Source: Rudaea sp.
GTDB lineage: Bacteria > Pseudomonadota > Gammaproteobacteria > Xanthomonadales > Rhodanobacteraceae
Assembly (NCBI GenBank): GCA_031291055.1
Contig: JARLJU010000236.1
Coordinates: forward strand, 124,001 to 188,000
Reading direction: 5' to 3'
Length of the DNA: 64,000 nt
The notes beneath the pieces are model-generated. The model ran no database searches and was not told where the DNA came from. It saw only the letters and a list, made by a program, of their open reading frames with translations. The position numbers and the translations under genes were made by a program. This document shows, piece after piece, positions 1 to 9,619 of the stretch. How positions within the stretch are numbered: position 1 is the stretch's first letter; the number at the start of each line of letters is the position of its first letter.

Positions 1-1
1 G

Positions 2-1174
2 TCCACCGATGTGTTGATAGTCGGTGGCGGCGCTGCGGGCCTCATGTGCGCCCTGACCGCAGGCCGGCGCGACCGGCACGTGATCGTGCTCGAAGGAGCC
101 AACCGGGTCGGTAAGAAAATCCTGATGTCCGGCGGTGGCCGTTGCAACTTCACCAATACGGGCACGACTCCGGAAAATTTCCTCTCGACCAATCCGCATT
201 TCTGCAAATCCGCACTGGCACGCTACACGCCGGCGCATTTCATCGAACTGGTCGAGCGTCATCACATCGCCTGGCACGAGAAAGAATCGGGCCAGCTGTT
301 CTGCGACGACTCTTCCAAACAGATTGTGGCGATGCTGCTGGCCGAATGCGCCGCGGTGGGGGTGAAAATCCAGGTTGGCTGCACGATTGATTCCGTGCGC
401 AAGACCGGCGACGGCTTTCTGCTCGACACCCAGGCAGGCAGCTTTGCGGCGCCGGTCTTGGTGATCGCCAGCGGTGGCCTGTCGATACCGAGCATGGGTG
501 CCAGCGGGTTCGGTTACGAAATCGCCCGCCAGTTCGGTCACAACGTATTGCCCACGCGTGCCGGCCTGGTGCCGTTGACGCTGAGCGGCACGCACCTGGA
601 GCGCTGGCAGGACCTCAGCGGCGTGGCATTGCCGGTCCAAATGCAGTGCGCTGATTGGAGTTTTCGCGGCGCCATGCTGATCACGCACCGCGGCCTCAGC
701 GGCCCGGCGATCCTGCAGATATCGTCCTACTGGCAACCACGCGACCCGCTGATCATCGATCTGCTGCCCGATGTCGATGCATTGGGGTTTTTGCGCGAGC
801 AGAAGAGACAACGATCGTCAGCCGAGTTGAAGACGAGCCTGGCGGAATTGCTGCCGAAACGATTTGCGCAGCGGCTGTGCGAAACCACCATCGCCAACCG
901 ACCACTGGGGCAATATCGCGACACGGAACTCGCGCAGATTGCCGCCGACCTGAAGCATTGGCCCATCGTCGCCAGCGGCACCGAGGGCTATCGCACCGCC
1001 GAAGTGACGCTCGGCGGCGTCGATACCGACGAGCTTTCATCCGCGACCATGCAATCGCGCCGCGTGCCGGGCCTGTATTTCATCGGCGAAGTCGTCGACG
1101 TTACCGGTCATTTGGGCGGCTACAATTTCCAGTGGGCCTGGGCTTCGGGACATGCAGCGGGATGTGTCGTTTGA
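2..1174 (+). CDS. HI0933-family NAD(P)/FAD-dependent flavoprotein, 5' end outside window
   Basis: The protein begins with a Rossmann dinucleotide-binding motif (VLIVGGGAAGLMCA), followed by the family hallmark GKKILMSGGGRCNFTN and a C-terminal GEVVDVTGHLGGYNFQWAWASG that closes the FAD site. These are typical of the HI0933/YhiN (BaiN-like) flavoproteins, whose physiological reaction is poorly defined. A GTG at position 11 could serve as start, but the frame stays open to base 2 and the residues before it (STDVLIVGGG) fit the family N-terminus, so I treat the gene as truncated at the window edge. The stop at 1174 is 32 bp from the convergent acyltransferase gene. Confidence 0.88.
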   Translation, partial: STDVLIVGGGAAGLMCALTAGRRDRHVIVLEGANRVGKKILMSGGGRCNFTNTGTTPENFLSTNPHFCKSALARYTPAHFIELVERHHIAWHEKESGQLFCDDSSKQIVAMLLAECAAVGVKIQVGCTIDSVRKTGDGFLLDTQAGSFAAPVLVIASGGLSIPSMGASGFGYEIARQFGHNVLPTRAGLVPLTLSGTHLERWQDLSGVALPVQMQCADWSFRGAMLITHRGLSGPAILQISSYWQPRDPLIIDLLPDVDALGFLREQKRQRSSAELKTSLAELLPKRFAQRLCETTIANRPLGQYRDTELAQIAADLKHWPIVASGTEGYRTAEVTLGGVDTDELSSATMQSRRVPGLYFIGEVVDVTGHLGGYNFQWAWASGHAAGCVV

Positions 1175-1205
1175 CCGTTTCGCGCCGGCACGGCGCCTGT
1201 AAAAA

Positions 1206-2675
1206 TCACGCGTAGTGCGCCAGTGTCGCTTGCGCATCCTGCGCCTGAATCTCTCCTTCCCAGTCTTCCATCAGCGTGATCAAGGTCAATTTTTCCACTT
1301 CGCGCCGAAAATGCTGCACGATGGCATCCGGATCGGACACGCGCCTGCCGTCGGCGATCAGGCCGAAATGCACGCCTCCGTTGTAGCTGAGGATCGACAG
1401 GCCCATGCCGATACTGCCGTTCTGCGGTACCCAGAACATCATCTCGCTCACCTTGCAGCCGGCCAGGTACAACGGCATCTGCGGGCCGGGCACATTGGTC
1501 GCGACGGTCGTCGCCTTGCGGCTGAACAGTTCCAGCGCCATGCGCTGCAGGGCGGCCGGCGCCATGCCGACCGCAGCGAGCAAACCGAAGGTCAACATCG
1601 CCTGACGCGAGCGTTTCAACTCGCGCATTGACGCAGCGACACGCTCGAGCCGCCGCAGCGGATTGGCTTCTCCGATCGGCAGATCCAGAAACACCAGACC
1701 GAAATGATTGCCGAGCTTCTTGGCGTGTTCCAGCGGACGCAGATTGACCGGCACCGTGGCGCGGATCGTCATGCCGTCCACATTTTCGCCGACTGCCATC
1801 AGATAGCTGCGCAGTGCACCGGCAGCGCAGGCGAGCACGACATCGTTGACCGTGCAGCGCAGGATCTTGCCGATTGCCTTGACATCGGCAAGCGGCAGCG
1901 GCTCGGCCCAGGCACAGCGTTTGCTGGTACCCAGAGGGCCGCTCTTGAACGACGTCGCCGGATCGTCGGCCAGACTCAGCGCAACGGCAAGTTCGCGCGT
2001 GATCTCGCCGCCTTCTTTGGCCAGTGCGGCGGCAAGCGCCGGATCGCGCAGCAATTCGGCGCCCTTTCCCAGTGCCTTTTCGCCCAGCAGCGCGACCTTG
2101 GCGATGCCGGCGCGCGCCGGTTGCAGCAGGCGTTCGAGCACGCCGCCCGGGTCGTCCTGCTTGAACCAGACCTTGGCCAGTTCCGCGCGTTTCTCCGGCT
2201 CCGGCGCGGCGTCGGTCAGCGACAGCATCACCTGCACCAGGGCCAGGCCGTCGGCGTAGCAATGGTGAATGCGCGCGATGGCCACACTTCCACCTTTATA
2301 TTTTTCCACAAGATGGAATTGCCACAGTGGGCGCGAATGATCGAGCGGCGTCGAGGCCAGGTCGCTGACGAACTTCTCCAGCGCCAGCTTGTCCGCTTTG
2401 CCCGGCAACTTCGCCGCACGCACATGCTGGTTGATGTCGAATTTCGCCTCGGTCTCCCAGTAGGCGGCATTGCCTTCGTCGACGGCTCTCTGGCGGAAGC
2501 GGCGGAACGCGAGGAAGCGCTGTCTGAGCAGACTCTTGAGCCTGGCCAGCGGCAGGCGCTGGGAAAAAATGAGCACGCCGGTGATCATCATCAGATTGGT
2601 AGGGCTTTCCATGCGCAGCCAGGCCGTGTCCACTTTCGACATCGGCTCGCGCGCGCCGCGCAAGGCATCCAACAT
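1206..2675 (-). CDS. Wax ester synthase/diacylglycerol acyltransferase (WS/DGAT) family protein
   Basis: About 489 aa. The acyl-CoA-dependent acyltransferase active site HHxxxDG is seen as HHCYADG at residues 137-143, and the C-terminal domain has the PGP motif (NVPGPQMPLYLAG) of WS/DGAT proteins. Members esterify fatty alcohols or diacylglycerol with acyl-CoA at the membrane to make storage wax esters or triacylglycerol; some make other esters, so the substrate is inferred only. I chose the ATG at 2675 because a GGGGGAGAG ribosome-binding site lies just upstream; a TTG two codons earlier is an alternative. It is divergent from the antiporter gene and convergent with the flavoprotein. Confidence 0.88.
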   Translation of the reverse strand: MLDALRGAREPMSKVDTAWLRMESPTNLMMITGVLIFSQRLPLARLKSLLRQRFLAFRRFRQRAVDEGNAAYWETEAKFDINQHVRAAKLPGKADKLALEKFVSDLASTPLDHSRPLWQFHLVEKYKGGSVAIARIHHCYADGLALVQVMLSLTDAAPEPEKRAELAKVWFKQDDPGGVLERLLQPARAGIAKVALLGEKALGKGAELLRDPALAAALAKEGGEITRELAVALSLADDPATSFKSGPLGTSKRCAWAEPLPLADVKAIGKILRCTVNDVVLACAAGALRSYLMAVGENVDGMTIRATVPVNLRPLEHAKKLGNHFGLVFLDLPIGEANPLRRLERVAASMRELKRSRQAMLTFGLLAAVGMAPAALQRMALELFSRKATTVATNVPGPQMPLYLAGCKVSEMMFWVPQNGSIGMGLSILSYNGGVHFGLIADGRRVSDPDAIVQHFRREVEKLTLITLMEDWEGEIQAQDAQATLAHYA

Positions 2676-2852
2676 GATCAACTCTCCCCCGGGTTTGTTG
2701 GTGCGACCAGGCTACCCGTGTAGCATCCGGCCAACGCGGCGAAAAGGCAACGGCGCGGATAGCGAGAGGCTCTTCAGATACCGCTCGTCCTCTGCTTGGG
2801 CCGGAAAAGCCGAAGGCGAAGAACTCGAGTTGTCGCGCGCAAACGGTTCGAC

Positions 2853-2889
2853 TTCGCTCGCTGCGCGCGCTACGCTCAGCGCGAACGAA
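2853..2889. repeat. Imperfect palindromic intergenic element
   Basis: Between the divergent acyltransferase and antiporter genes there is an imperfect inverted repeat: TTCGCTCGCTG on one side and CAGCGCGAACGAA on the other, around a GC-rich loop. It resembles the REP-like palindromes scattered between genes in Xanthomonadales, but no second copy was identified in this window. The rest of the roughly 280-bp gap shows no gene I can support. Confidence 0.25.
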
Positions 2890-2957
2890 CCAGCCAGACA
2901 ATGGGTTCGTTAGCGACGCGCAATTCCCGACAACCGACAACCAGGAGCCCTACTCCG

Positions 2958-4115
2958 ATGCCTCACGGCAGCGATATCCTCCTGAGCTTGTTCATCGTCT
3001 TCGTCGCCGCGCAGATCGGCGCCGAGATTGCGCAACGCCTGAAATTGCCGGGCGTGGTCGGCGAAATCGCAGCCGGCTGTGTGGTCGGGCCATCGCTGCT
3101 TGGCTGGGTGCAACCGTCCGAGGCGCTGGACGTGCTGGCCGAGATCGGCGTTGTGCTGCTCCTGTTTTCGGTCGGGCTGGAAACACGGCTCGGGGATCTG
3201 CGCCGCGTAGGTCGCAGCGCGTTCGCGGTGGGCGTGCTCGGCGTCATCGTGCCATTCGTGCTTGGCAGCCTGTGGGCGCACGGCAGCGGATTCGACTGGG
3301 CCAAGTCTCTGTTCGTTGCCGCCGCCTTTGTCGCCACATCGGCCGGCATCACCGCACGCGTATTGCAGGAACTCGGCGCGTTGCAGCGGGAGGAAAGCCG
3401 CGTGATCCTCGGCGCCGCCGTGATCGACGATATCCTGGCGATGCTGCTGCTCGGCATCGTCAGCGCGATGCAATCGGGCGAATCGCTACCGCTCGGTCAT
3501 CTTGCCGTGATCCTGCTCGAAGCGGTCGGCTTCGTCATCGTCATAGCCCTCGTCGGCACACGCGTGATGAGCCGTTCATCGGACTGGCTCGAAGCGCCGA
3601 TCAATCCGCTGTCGCCGCTGAACATCGTGCTGGCGCTGTGCCTCGGGCTGGCGTTCGCATCCACACAGTTTGGTCTGGCCGCGATCATCGGCGCCTTCCT
3701 CGCCGGCATGATCGCCTCGGAAACAAGACAACGCGAGACACTGGAACATCAGACCCAGCCGTTGCTCGCGCTGATGACGCCGTTTTTCTTCGTCATGACC
3801 GGCACCAAGGTGGAACTGACGCAACTGGCCAATGCCGATGCCTTGCTGACCCTGGCCCTGATCACCGCGATTGCAATCGTGTCCAAACTGATCGGCGGTT
3901 TTCTCGGCGCGCTGTCGCTGGGCAGACGCAGCGCGCTTATCGTCGGCATCGGCATGATTCCACGCGGTGAAGTCGGTGTCGTCGTCGCCAGCCTGGGCCT
4001 GGCCGCGGGGGTGTTTTCACCGCGCACCTACGCCCTGATCGTTGCCATGTCTCTGCTCACGGCGATGGTCACCCCGCCGGTGCTGGCGAACCTGCTACGG
4101 CGCAATCCGGAGTAG
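2958..4115 (+). CDS. CPA2-family monovalent cation:proton antiporter
   Basis: 385 aa and almost entirely hydrophobic, with about 12 predicted membrane segments and the Na_H_Exchanger fold signatures LKLPGVVGEIAAGCVVGPSLLG, an AAVIDDILAMLLLG segment carrying the buried acidic pair, and MIPRGEVGVVVAS near the C-terminus. Members exchange Na+ or K+ for H+ across the inner membrane. There is no C-terminal TrkA-N (RCK) domain, unlike KefB/KefC, so it is the short NapA-like form. I chose the ATG at 2958 because AGGAG lies upstream and the sequence before it is not antiporter-like, although the frame is open further upstream. Confidence 0.88.
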   Translation: MPHGSDILLSLFIVFVAAQIGAEIAQRLKLPGVVGEIAAGCVVGPSLLGWVQPSEALDVLAEIGVVLLLFSVGLETRLGDLRRVGRSAFAVGVLGVIVPFVLGSLWAHGSGFDWAKSLFVAAAFVATSAGITARVLQELGALQREESRVILGAAVIDDILAMLLLGIVSAMQSGESLPLGHLAVILLEAVGFVIVIALVGTRVMSRSSDWLEAPINPLSPLNIVLALCLGLAFASTQFGLAAIIGAFLAGMIASETRQRETLEHQTQPLLALMTPFFFVMTGTKVELTQLANADALLTLALITAIAIVSKLIGGFLGALSLGRRSALIVGIGMIPRGEVGVVVASLGLAAGVFSPRTYALIVAMSLLTAMVTPPVLANLLRRNPE

Positions 4116-4345
4116 GCATATCATGAAGGCATGCCGCCGCTGCTGATTGCTGCGATACGTTTCCCCGCGCTTCAAGCGGCAAAACCGGACAGCCGCGGAT
4201 CAACACCCCCAGATCCTGTCGGGGAAATCCCCCAAAAACCGCCGAATATCGGCCAACCGGTACGACTGCAGTGGCTCGCGTCCGTGACATGAAGTAGATT
4301 CGATTCGCAAACGCATGAAACTGTGCATGAACCTCAGGGGGCTTC

Positions 4346-5251
4346 ATGTCTACCCAAGATTTCAAGGCCGCGGCGACAGCCCTGTTTCTGGCGTTGGGTC
4401 TGATGGTTGCGTCGGCGGCAACTGCCAGTGTCGTCGTCGACATCACCGCCACCAACACTGCGACTGCCACGATCTCCATCACCGATGCGAACGACATTGC
4501 TTATGATGCCGTGGTCACCATTGCGTTCGACAACGCAGTCAATCTTTCTGCAGACAGCCTAAATCTCACCGCCACATTGATTGATCCGAACAATCCGCCG
4601 GCCACGCTTCCCGCCGGCGTGAGCGTGGATCCGGCGTTTCCCATGTTGATTTCCGTAGAGCCGCCGGTCGTACTGTTCCTGAATGGCTTCGAGGCAAATC
4701 AGACCGGCAACGGCGGCCTCGCTTTCTACGACACATACCAATTCGAAGTACATACCGCCGATCTGTCGTGTTCGTCAATGACCAGTTCATACCGCCTGTA
4801 CAAGGCGCCGCACGGTAGCACGGCATTCGCCGACATTACCGATGGTATATACAGTGGCAGCGTCCGCGCGCGTGGGCGCGGCGGCGCGTTTTCGCAATTC
4901 CTGATCGTCAGGGACACGCGTCTGCCTTTGCTGGTTGCGACGGAGAAACTCGCGAACCTGACGGCGCGTCTGCTCGCCTCTACGGTGAACGGTGGTTTGC
5001 TGCCGACATTGACGGCGTTGTTGACGACGGTCGGCGTGGACTTGCTGACGAATATTGCCGGGGCCATTGCGGCGCTCGATCAGTTCATCCAGAACGTGAC
5101 GGCGGCAGCAGGCACCGATATCGCGAATGAATGGATCGCGGGCGGCAGCCTGAGCAATGATGCGGGAGAACTCATCAGCCTCGCGGAGACCCTGCGCTTT
5201 ACCCTGACGCTTCTGCAGGGCAACCCACTCTGCCTGCCACCGAGTGACTGA
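4346..5251 (+). CDS. Exported protein of unknown function
   Basis: 301 aa with an N-terminal signal peptide (hydrophobic ALFLALGLMVASAATAS, probable cleavage after TAS). The mature part starts with a threonine-rich beta-strand-like segment (VVVDITATNTATATISITDA), and a FLNGFE motif occurs around residue 113. A helical alanine/leucine-rich segment follows in the C-terminal third. I do not recognise a catalytic motif; it may belong to an uncharacterised family of Xanthomonadales exported proteins. It overlaps or nearly abuts the FHA-GAF gene downstream, which suggests co-transcription. The roughly 230 bp upstream contain no other gene I can support. Confidence 0.7.
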   Translation: MSTQDFKAAATALFLALGLMVASAATASVVVDITATNTATATISITDANDIAYDAVVTIAFDNAVNLSADSLNLTATLIDPNNPPATLPAGVSVDPAFPMLISVEPPVVLFLNGFEANQTGNGGLAFYDTYQFEVHTADLSCSSMTSSYRLYKAPHGSTAFADITDGIYSGSVRARGRGGAFSQFLIVRDTRLPLLVATEKLANLTARLLASTVNGGLLPTLTALLTTVGVDLLTNIAGAIAALDQFIQNVTAAAGTDIANEWIAGGSLSNDAGELISLAETLRFTLTLLQGNPLCLPPSD

Positions 5252-5258
5252 AGCAGCG

Positions 5259-6161
5259 ATGCCCGCCCGCTTCACTGCCTATCCGCCGGACGGTCCGGCA
5301 TTGATCCGCCTGCTCCAGGACGATGTGTCCTACCGCATTGGCCGAGCCCACGATTGCGAGCTATGCGTCGAGCACTTTTCGATTTCGCGCTTCCACGCGG
5401 AATTGCGCGGCAGCCAGTCGGGTTGGTCGCTAAGTGACATCGGCAGCAAGAATGGCCTGCGTGTGGATGGCCATATGACAGAGCACATCAGCATGAACAA
5501 GGCGACGTGGTTCGCGGTGGGCGATGTTTACTGCTGGCTCGAATTGATCGACGCGGCCGCCGTGGCGATGTTCCGTGCGCACGACGAGCGGCGGCGCAGT
5601 ATTTCGCGGTCCCTGTCTTCGCGGCTGTTGTCCAGTCTCGGCACGGCGACGTTGCTTCCGCAGACGCTCGATGTCGTCCTCGAACTGACCGGCCTGGAAC
5701 GCGGCTTCGTGCTCTACGCCGCAGCCGGAGAACCGTTGCGGGTACGCGCGAGCCGCGGTCTGGCCAATGAAGAAATTGCGCAGCAGGGTTTTTCCGGCAG
5801 CGTGACTGCGGTCGACCGCGCGCTGGCAGAACATCAAAGTGTGGTCTGCTGCGACACCAACGATTCGCCCTGGCTCGGCGTTCGCCCGAGCGTGCGGCTC
5901 GGCGGCATCCGCGCCCTGGTATGCGTGCCTTTGCGAGTTCAGGGTAACGCTGTTGGTATCGTCTACGCTGATAGCCGCAAACCCGGCCCCCCGATCACCG
6001 AGCTCGATCTGGAACTGATCACCAACGTAGCCGATCACGCGGCGACGGCACTGGCGGCCAGCCAGTTGCACGGCGATGTCGCCGAGTTTTTGCAGGCTGC
6101 GGCCAACGCAGGCTTGCAGGCGCCTCTGTGGGATGACATCCGCACAAAGAAAAGTGGCTGA
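5259..6161 (+). CDS. FHA and GAF domain signalling protein
   Basis: About 300 aa. The N-terminal FHA domain (residues 10-95) has the phosphothreonine-binding signature: YRIGRAHDCELCVEH, SRFHAEL and DIGSKNGLRVDG. After a linker, a GAF domain fills the rest (VLELTGLERGFVLY ... LVCVPLRVQGNAVGIVYADS). FHA domains bind phosphothreonine, so the obvious partner is the Ser/Thr kinase encoded 71 bp downstream. The ATG at 5259 fits the domain boundary; an upstream GTG at 5244 overlapping the previous stop codon is an alternative start. No output domain is visible, so it probably acts as an adaptor or scaffold. Confidence 0.85.
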   Translation: MPARFTAYPPDGPALIRLLQDDVSYRIGRAHDCELCVEHFSISRFHAELRGSQSGWSLSDIGSKNGLRVDGHMTEHISMNKATWFAVGDVYCWLELIDAAAVAMFRAHDERRRSISRSLSSRLLSSLGTATLLPQTLDVVLELTGLERGFVLYAAAGEPLRVRASRGLANEEIAQQGFSGSVTAVDRALAEHQSVVCCDTNDSPWLGVRPSVRLGGIRALVCVPLRVQGNAVGIVYADSRKPGPPITELDLELITNVADHAATALAASQLHGDVAEFLQAAANAGLQAPLWDDIRTKKSG

Positions 6162-6232
6162 AAGAAATCCGGCATCGGGATTTTGGACCCGACCGGCTGT
6201 CCGCGACGTGGATTCCGCGCTATCTTGGCCGA

Positions 6233-9200
6233 ATGACGATTGAAGCGGGTTCGCCGCCGGCTCGATCCGGCGGCGAAGCCTTGACGATGACCGGGCAACT
6301 TGCGGCCGCGGAATTGCGCAGCGGCGACGTACTCGCGGGTCGCTTTCGGGTCGAATCAATGCTCGGCATCGGCGGTATGGGCGTCGTCTACCGCGCCTAC
6401 GACCTTTCGCTGGATGTGGAAGTCGCCATCAAGCTTCTGCGTCCGGAGCTCGCGCGCAGGCCGGAATCGTTCGAACGCTTCCGCCAGGAATTGCTGCTGG
6501 CGCGGCAGGTTTCCAGCCCGCACGTCGTGCGCATCCACGATATCGCCCAGCAGGACGGGCGCTGGTTCATCAGCATGGATTTCGTCGACGGGCAATCGCT
6601 GGAACGACGCATGGACCACGACGGCAGGCTCGGCATCGATGACGCCGTGCCGATCACACGCGGCCTTCTCGAGGGTCTGACCGCGGCGCACGGACGCGGC
6701 GTCGTGCATCGCGATCTGAAACCGGCCAACGTCCTGCTCGACAAAACAGGACATGCCTACATCACTGATTTTGGCGTGGCGCGCAGCCTTGGTGCCACCG
6801 GAGGAATGACGCAGAGCGGAGTCGTCTTCGGCACGCCGGAATATCTGTCGCCAGAGCAGGCGCGCGGCGAAAAGGTCGATGCGCGCAGCGATCTTTACAC
6901 GGTCGGTCTGATCCTCTACGAGATGCTGAGCGGGACATTGCCGTTCAGCGGCGGTACGCCGGCCGAGACGGTCATGCAACGCATCGTGCGCCAGCCGCCT
7001 TCGCTGGCGCACGCGCGTCCGGATCTGCCGCACTGGCTGTGCACATTCTGCGATCGTCTGCTCAAGCTCAATCCAGCGCATCGTTTCGCTTCGGCGCGCG
7101 ATGCCCTGCAGGCGCTGGATGCACGACGCGTACCGAGGCGTCCGTTGAATCGACGCACGGTGTTGCTGGCGTTGCTGGCCCTGGTCGCGGTCGCCGGCGC
7201 TGTCGATTTCGTTCGGCGTGGCGCTTTGCTGCAGACGGCGCCCCACGCAGTCGTCGAAATACGGACTCCACGCGTGGCCGTATTGCCGCTGACGCTGCAA
7301 GGCGACAACAAGGATCTTGCCGCTCTCGGCGTGGCGTTCGCCGAGCACTTGCGGGCCTGGCTGCGCGGCGATCCGGAACTGGCAGCCATTGCGCGCCGAC
7401 GCACGCTGGCTGCACTCGCGCGGGCGGCGCCGGACATGCAAGGCGATGCCTTGTTGCGACAATTGCCGGACGTTGCGCGCACGGCGAACGCAACCCAGCT
7501 CGTGTACGGACGCCTGCAGCATGCGGAGAATGATATTGTCCTCGAACTGGCCGTTGACCAACCCGGAATACCGGACGCGACGAAGGCCTTGCGTGTGCAG
7601 GGAGCGGACGCCGCGGCGTTGTTCGCCGCGTACATCGCGGCTGCACCGGCGTGGCTGAAGTCAGCGGGCATCGCCGTCGGCAATCCCCCCCCGCTGGCTG
7701 CGCCGGCATTGGCGGGATTCGGCCATGGCCTGCTGGCGTTCGACAACGACCAGTCGGAGACGGCCGCGCAGGACCTTGCACCAATTGCAGGGGATCCGCC
7801 CAGCGCACTGATCGCTCTCGCCCTGCTCAATGCGCAGGAATCGGCGCGACAGCAACTGCCTGCGCAGGCGACACGGGAGTCCATCATGAAGGCACTCGGC
7901 AGCGACCCGTCGCCGACGGCACGCGAAGCCTATGCGCGCGCCCTGGCCGGAAGCGATCAGGGCGACGCCGCCGCAGCCGTGCTCGCCGAAGCGCGGCGCC
8001 GTTTTCCGCATGACGAGCCGCTGGCGACGCTCGACGCGGAAACACGCAGCGACAATGGCGACGACAAGCACGCCATCGATACCCTTAAGCTACTGGTCAA
8101 AACCGACGACCAGGATGCGCACGCCTGGTTCCTGCTCGGCCGTAGCGCTATCAAGCAAGGCGATGCCCGGCAGGCGGTCGATGACTATCTGGTGCGCGCT
8201 CTCGTTCTCAACATGCGCGCGGGCAACGATGCCGCCACGGCGGAAACAAACAACGCGATCGGCGTGGGCTATGAACGTCTGGGCCAACTTGATGCCGCTG
8301 CCGAGCAATACACGCGCGCCGCGGCGGTGCGCGAAAAACTTCATGACAACGAGGGACTGGCCAAAACCTTGCGCAATCTGGCGATAGTGCAGGCCGAACG
8401 CGGCGATCGCGCCGCTGCCGATCAGACATTGAATCGGGTCAAGGCCCTGCTCGAACGTCTCGGTGATCGCGCCAGCATCGCCGACCTGTACAACGACCGC
8501 GGCGTTGTCGCCGAAGAACGCGGCGACTTCGCCGATGCGCTGAACGACTATCGCCAGGCCCTAGCGCTGCGCAAGCAACTCGATGAACCGGCCCTGGTTG
8601 CCGAAAGCCTGAACAATGTCGGCTATTGCTCATACCAGATGGGCGATTTCGACAACGCCAGCGTCTATTGGCAGCAAGCGCTGGCCCAGGCGCAAAAGCT
8701 CGACGACCAACGCGTTGCGTTGCAAGTCAGCCAGAATGTGGCCTTGCTCGATATCGCGCTTGGCCATTTCGGCCCAGCGCGCGAACGGCTGGAAAAGTCG
8801 CTGCGCGCGTCCGAAGACCATCAACTGCCCGAGGAGACTGCAGTCGCGAATCTTTCGCTCGGTGACCTGGCGCTGATCGAGGGGCGCTTCGCCGACGCCA
8901 TCACGTCAGCCGACCGCGCGAAACAGATCTTTGTCCGCCGCGCCGACGAGCGCGGACAAAATGAAGCTGGGATTCAGCAAGCACGAATCGCCCTGGCAAC
9001 CGGCGATGGGGTGAATGCAGACAAGGCGCTCGGCAGCATTTCGCTGGAAAAGCTCAGCGCCGAGCAACGTGCCGCCTATCTGTTCGCAACCGCCCGCCGT
9101 GCGTTGCTCGCTCGCAACTACGCTGAAGCCGCCGCGAAACTCGATACTGCGACGGCGGCGGCTTCCGCCGCTCACAGCGGCTCGCTTGGCGTGAATATCC

Positions 9201-9619
9201 AGCTCGAACGCGTACGTCTGGCTCTGGCCGGGAACAATTCCGCGCTCGCGGACAAGTTGCTTGCCGCGCTGCGCAAGCAGACCACCCAACTCGGCGAAAT
9301 ACCCTTGCGTCTGGCATGGCTGGAGCTCGAGCTGGCCTCGGCGCTGCACGGGACGGCCGGCGCCGATGCCCTGACGCACTACCGCGAGGCGGCGGCGTTG
9401 CTGAAAACTAGCGGGCGCTATCGCGATGCCGTACTGATCCATGAGCTCGGCGAGCGTCTGCCCGGGGCAAGCAGCGCGGAAGCTGCCGCTGCGCACGCGG
9501 CAGCTGAAACGGCGCGTGCACAATTGCTCGCAGAAACGCCCGCTGCCGCGCGCGAATCGCTGCAGCTACTGTTGCGACAACGCTGGGAAGAAGAAGCGGG
9601 GATAGACCATGGCAATTGA
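6233..9619 (+). CDS. Transmembrane Ser/Thr protein kinase with C-terminal TPR repeats
   Basis: 1128 aa. The kinase domain (about residues 38-305) is complete: glycine loop GIGGMGVVY, catalytic lysine K67 in VAIK, HRDLKPAN with D161, DFG with D179, and a TPEYLSPEQ activation segment. One membrane helix follows (about 306-326, VLLALLALVAVAGAV). The remaining 800 residues begin with an adenylate-cyclase-associated type segment, then carry several TPR units (for example NNAIGVGYERLGQLDAAAEQ), placed on the periplasmic side if the kinase is cytoplasmic. The stop overlaps the start of the histidine kinase gene by 11 bp, so translation is probably coupled and the kinase, histidine kinase and response regulator act together. 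Confidence 0.9.
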   Translation: MTIEAGSPPARSGGEALTMTGQLAAAELRSGDVLAGRFRVESMLGIGGMGVVYRAYDLSLDVEVAIKLLRPELARRPESFERFRQELLLARQVSSPHVVRIHDIAQQDGRWFISMDFVDGQSLERRMDHDGRLGIDDAVPITRGLLEGLTAAHGRGVVHRDLKPANVLLDKTGHAYITDFGVARSLGATGGMTQSGVVFGTPEYLSPEQARGEKVDARSDLYTVGLILYEMLSGTLPFSGGTPAETVMQRIVRQPPSLAHARPDLPHWLCTFCDRLLKLNPAHRFASARDALQALDARRVPRRPLNRRTVLLALLALVAVAGAVDFVRRGALLQTAPHAVVEIRTPRVAVLPLTLQGDNKDLAALGVAFAEHLRAWLRGDPELAAIARRRTLAALARAAPDMQGDALLRQLPDVARTANATQLVYGRLQHAENDIVLELAVDQPGIPDATKALRVQGADAAALFAAYIAAAPAWLKSAGIAVGNPPPLAAPALAGFGHGLLAFDNDQSETAAQDLAPIAGDPPSALIALALLNAQESARQQLPAQATRESIMKALGSDPSPTAREAYARALAGSDQGDAAAAVLAEARRRFPHDEPLATLDAETRSDNGDDKHAIDTLKLLVKTDDQDAHAWFLLGRSAIKQGDARQAVDDYLVRALVLNMRAGNDAATAETNNAIGVGYERLGQLDAAAEQYTRAAAVREKLHDNEGLAKTLRNLAIVQAERGDRAAADQTLNRVKALLERLGDRASIADLYNDRGVVAEERGDFADALNDYRQALALRKQLDEPALVAESLNNVGYCSYQMGDFDNASVYWQQALAQAQKLDDQRVALQVSQNVALLDIALGHFGPARERLEKSLRASEDHQLPEETAVANLSLGDLALIEGRFADAITSADRAKQIFVRRADERGQNEAGIQQARIALATGDGVNADKALGSISLEKLSAEQRAAYLFATARRALLARNYAEAAAKLDTATAAASAAHSGSLGVNIQLERVRLALAGNNSALADKLLAALRKQTTQLGEIPLRLAWLELELASALHGTAGADALTHYREAAALLKTSGRYRDAVLIHELGERLPGASSAEAAAAHAAAETARAQLLAETPAAARESLQLLLRQRWEEEAGIDHGN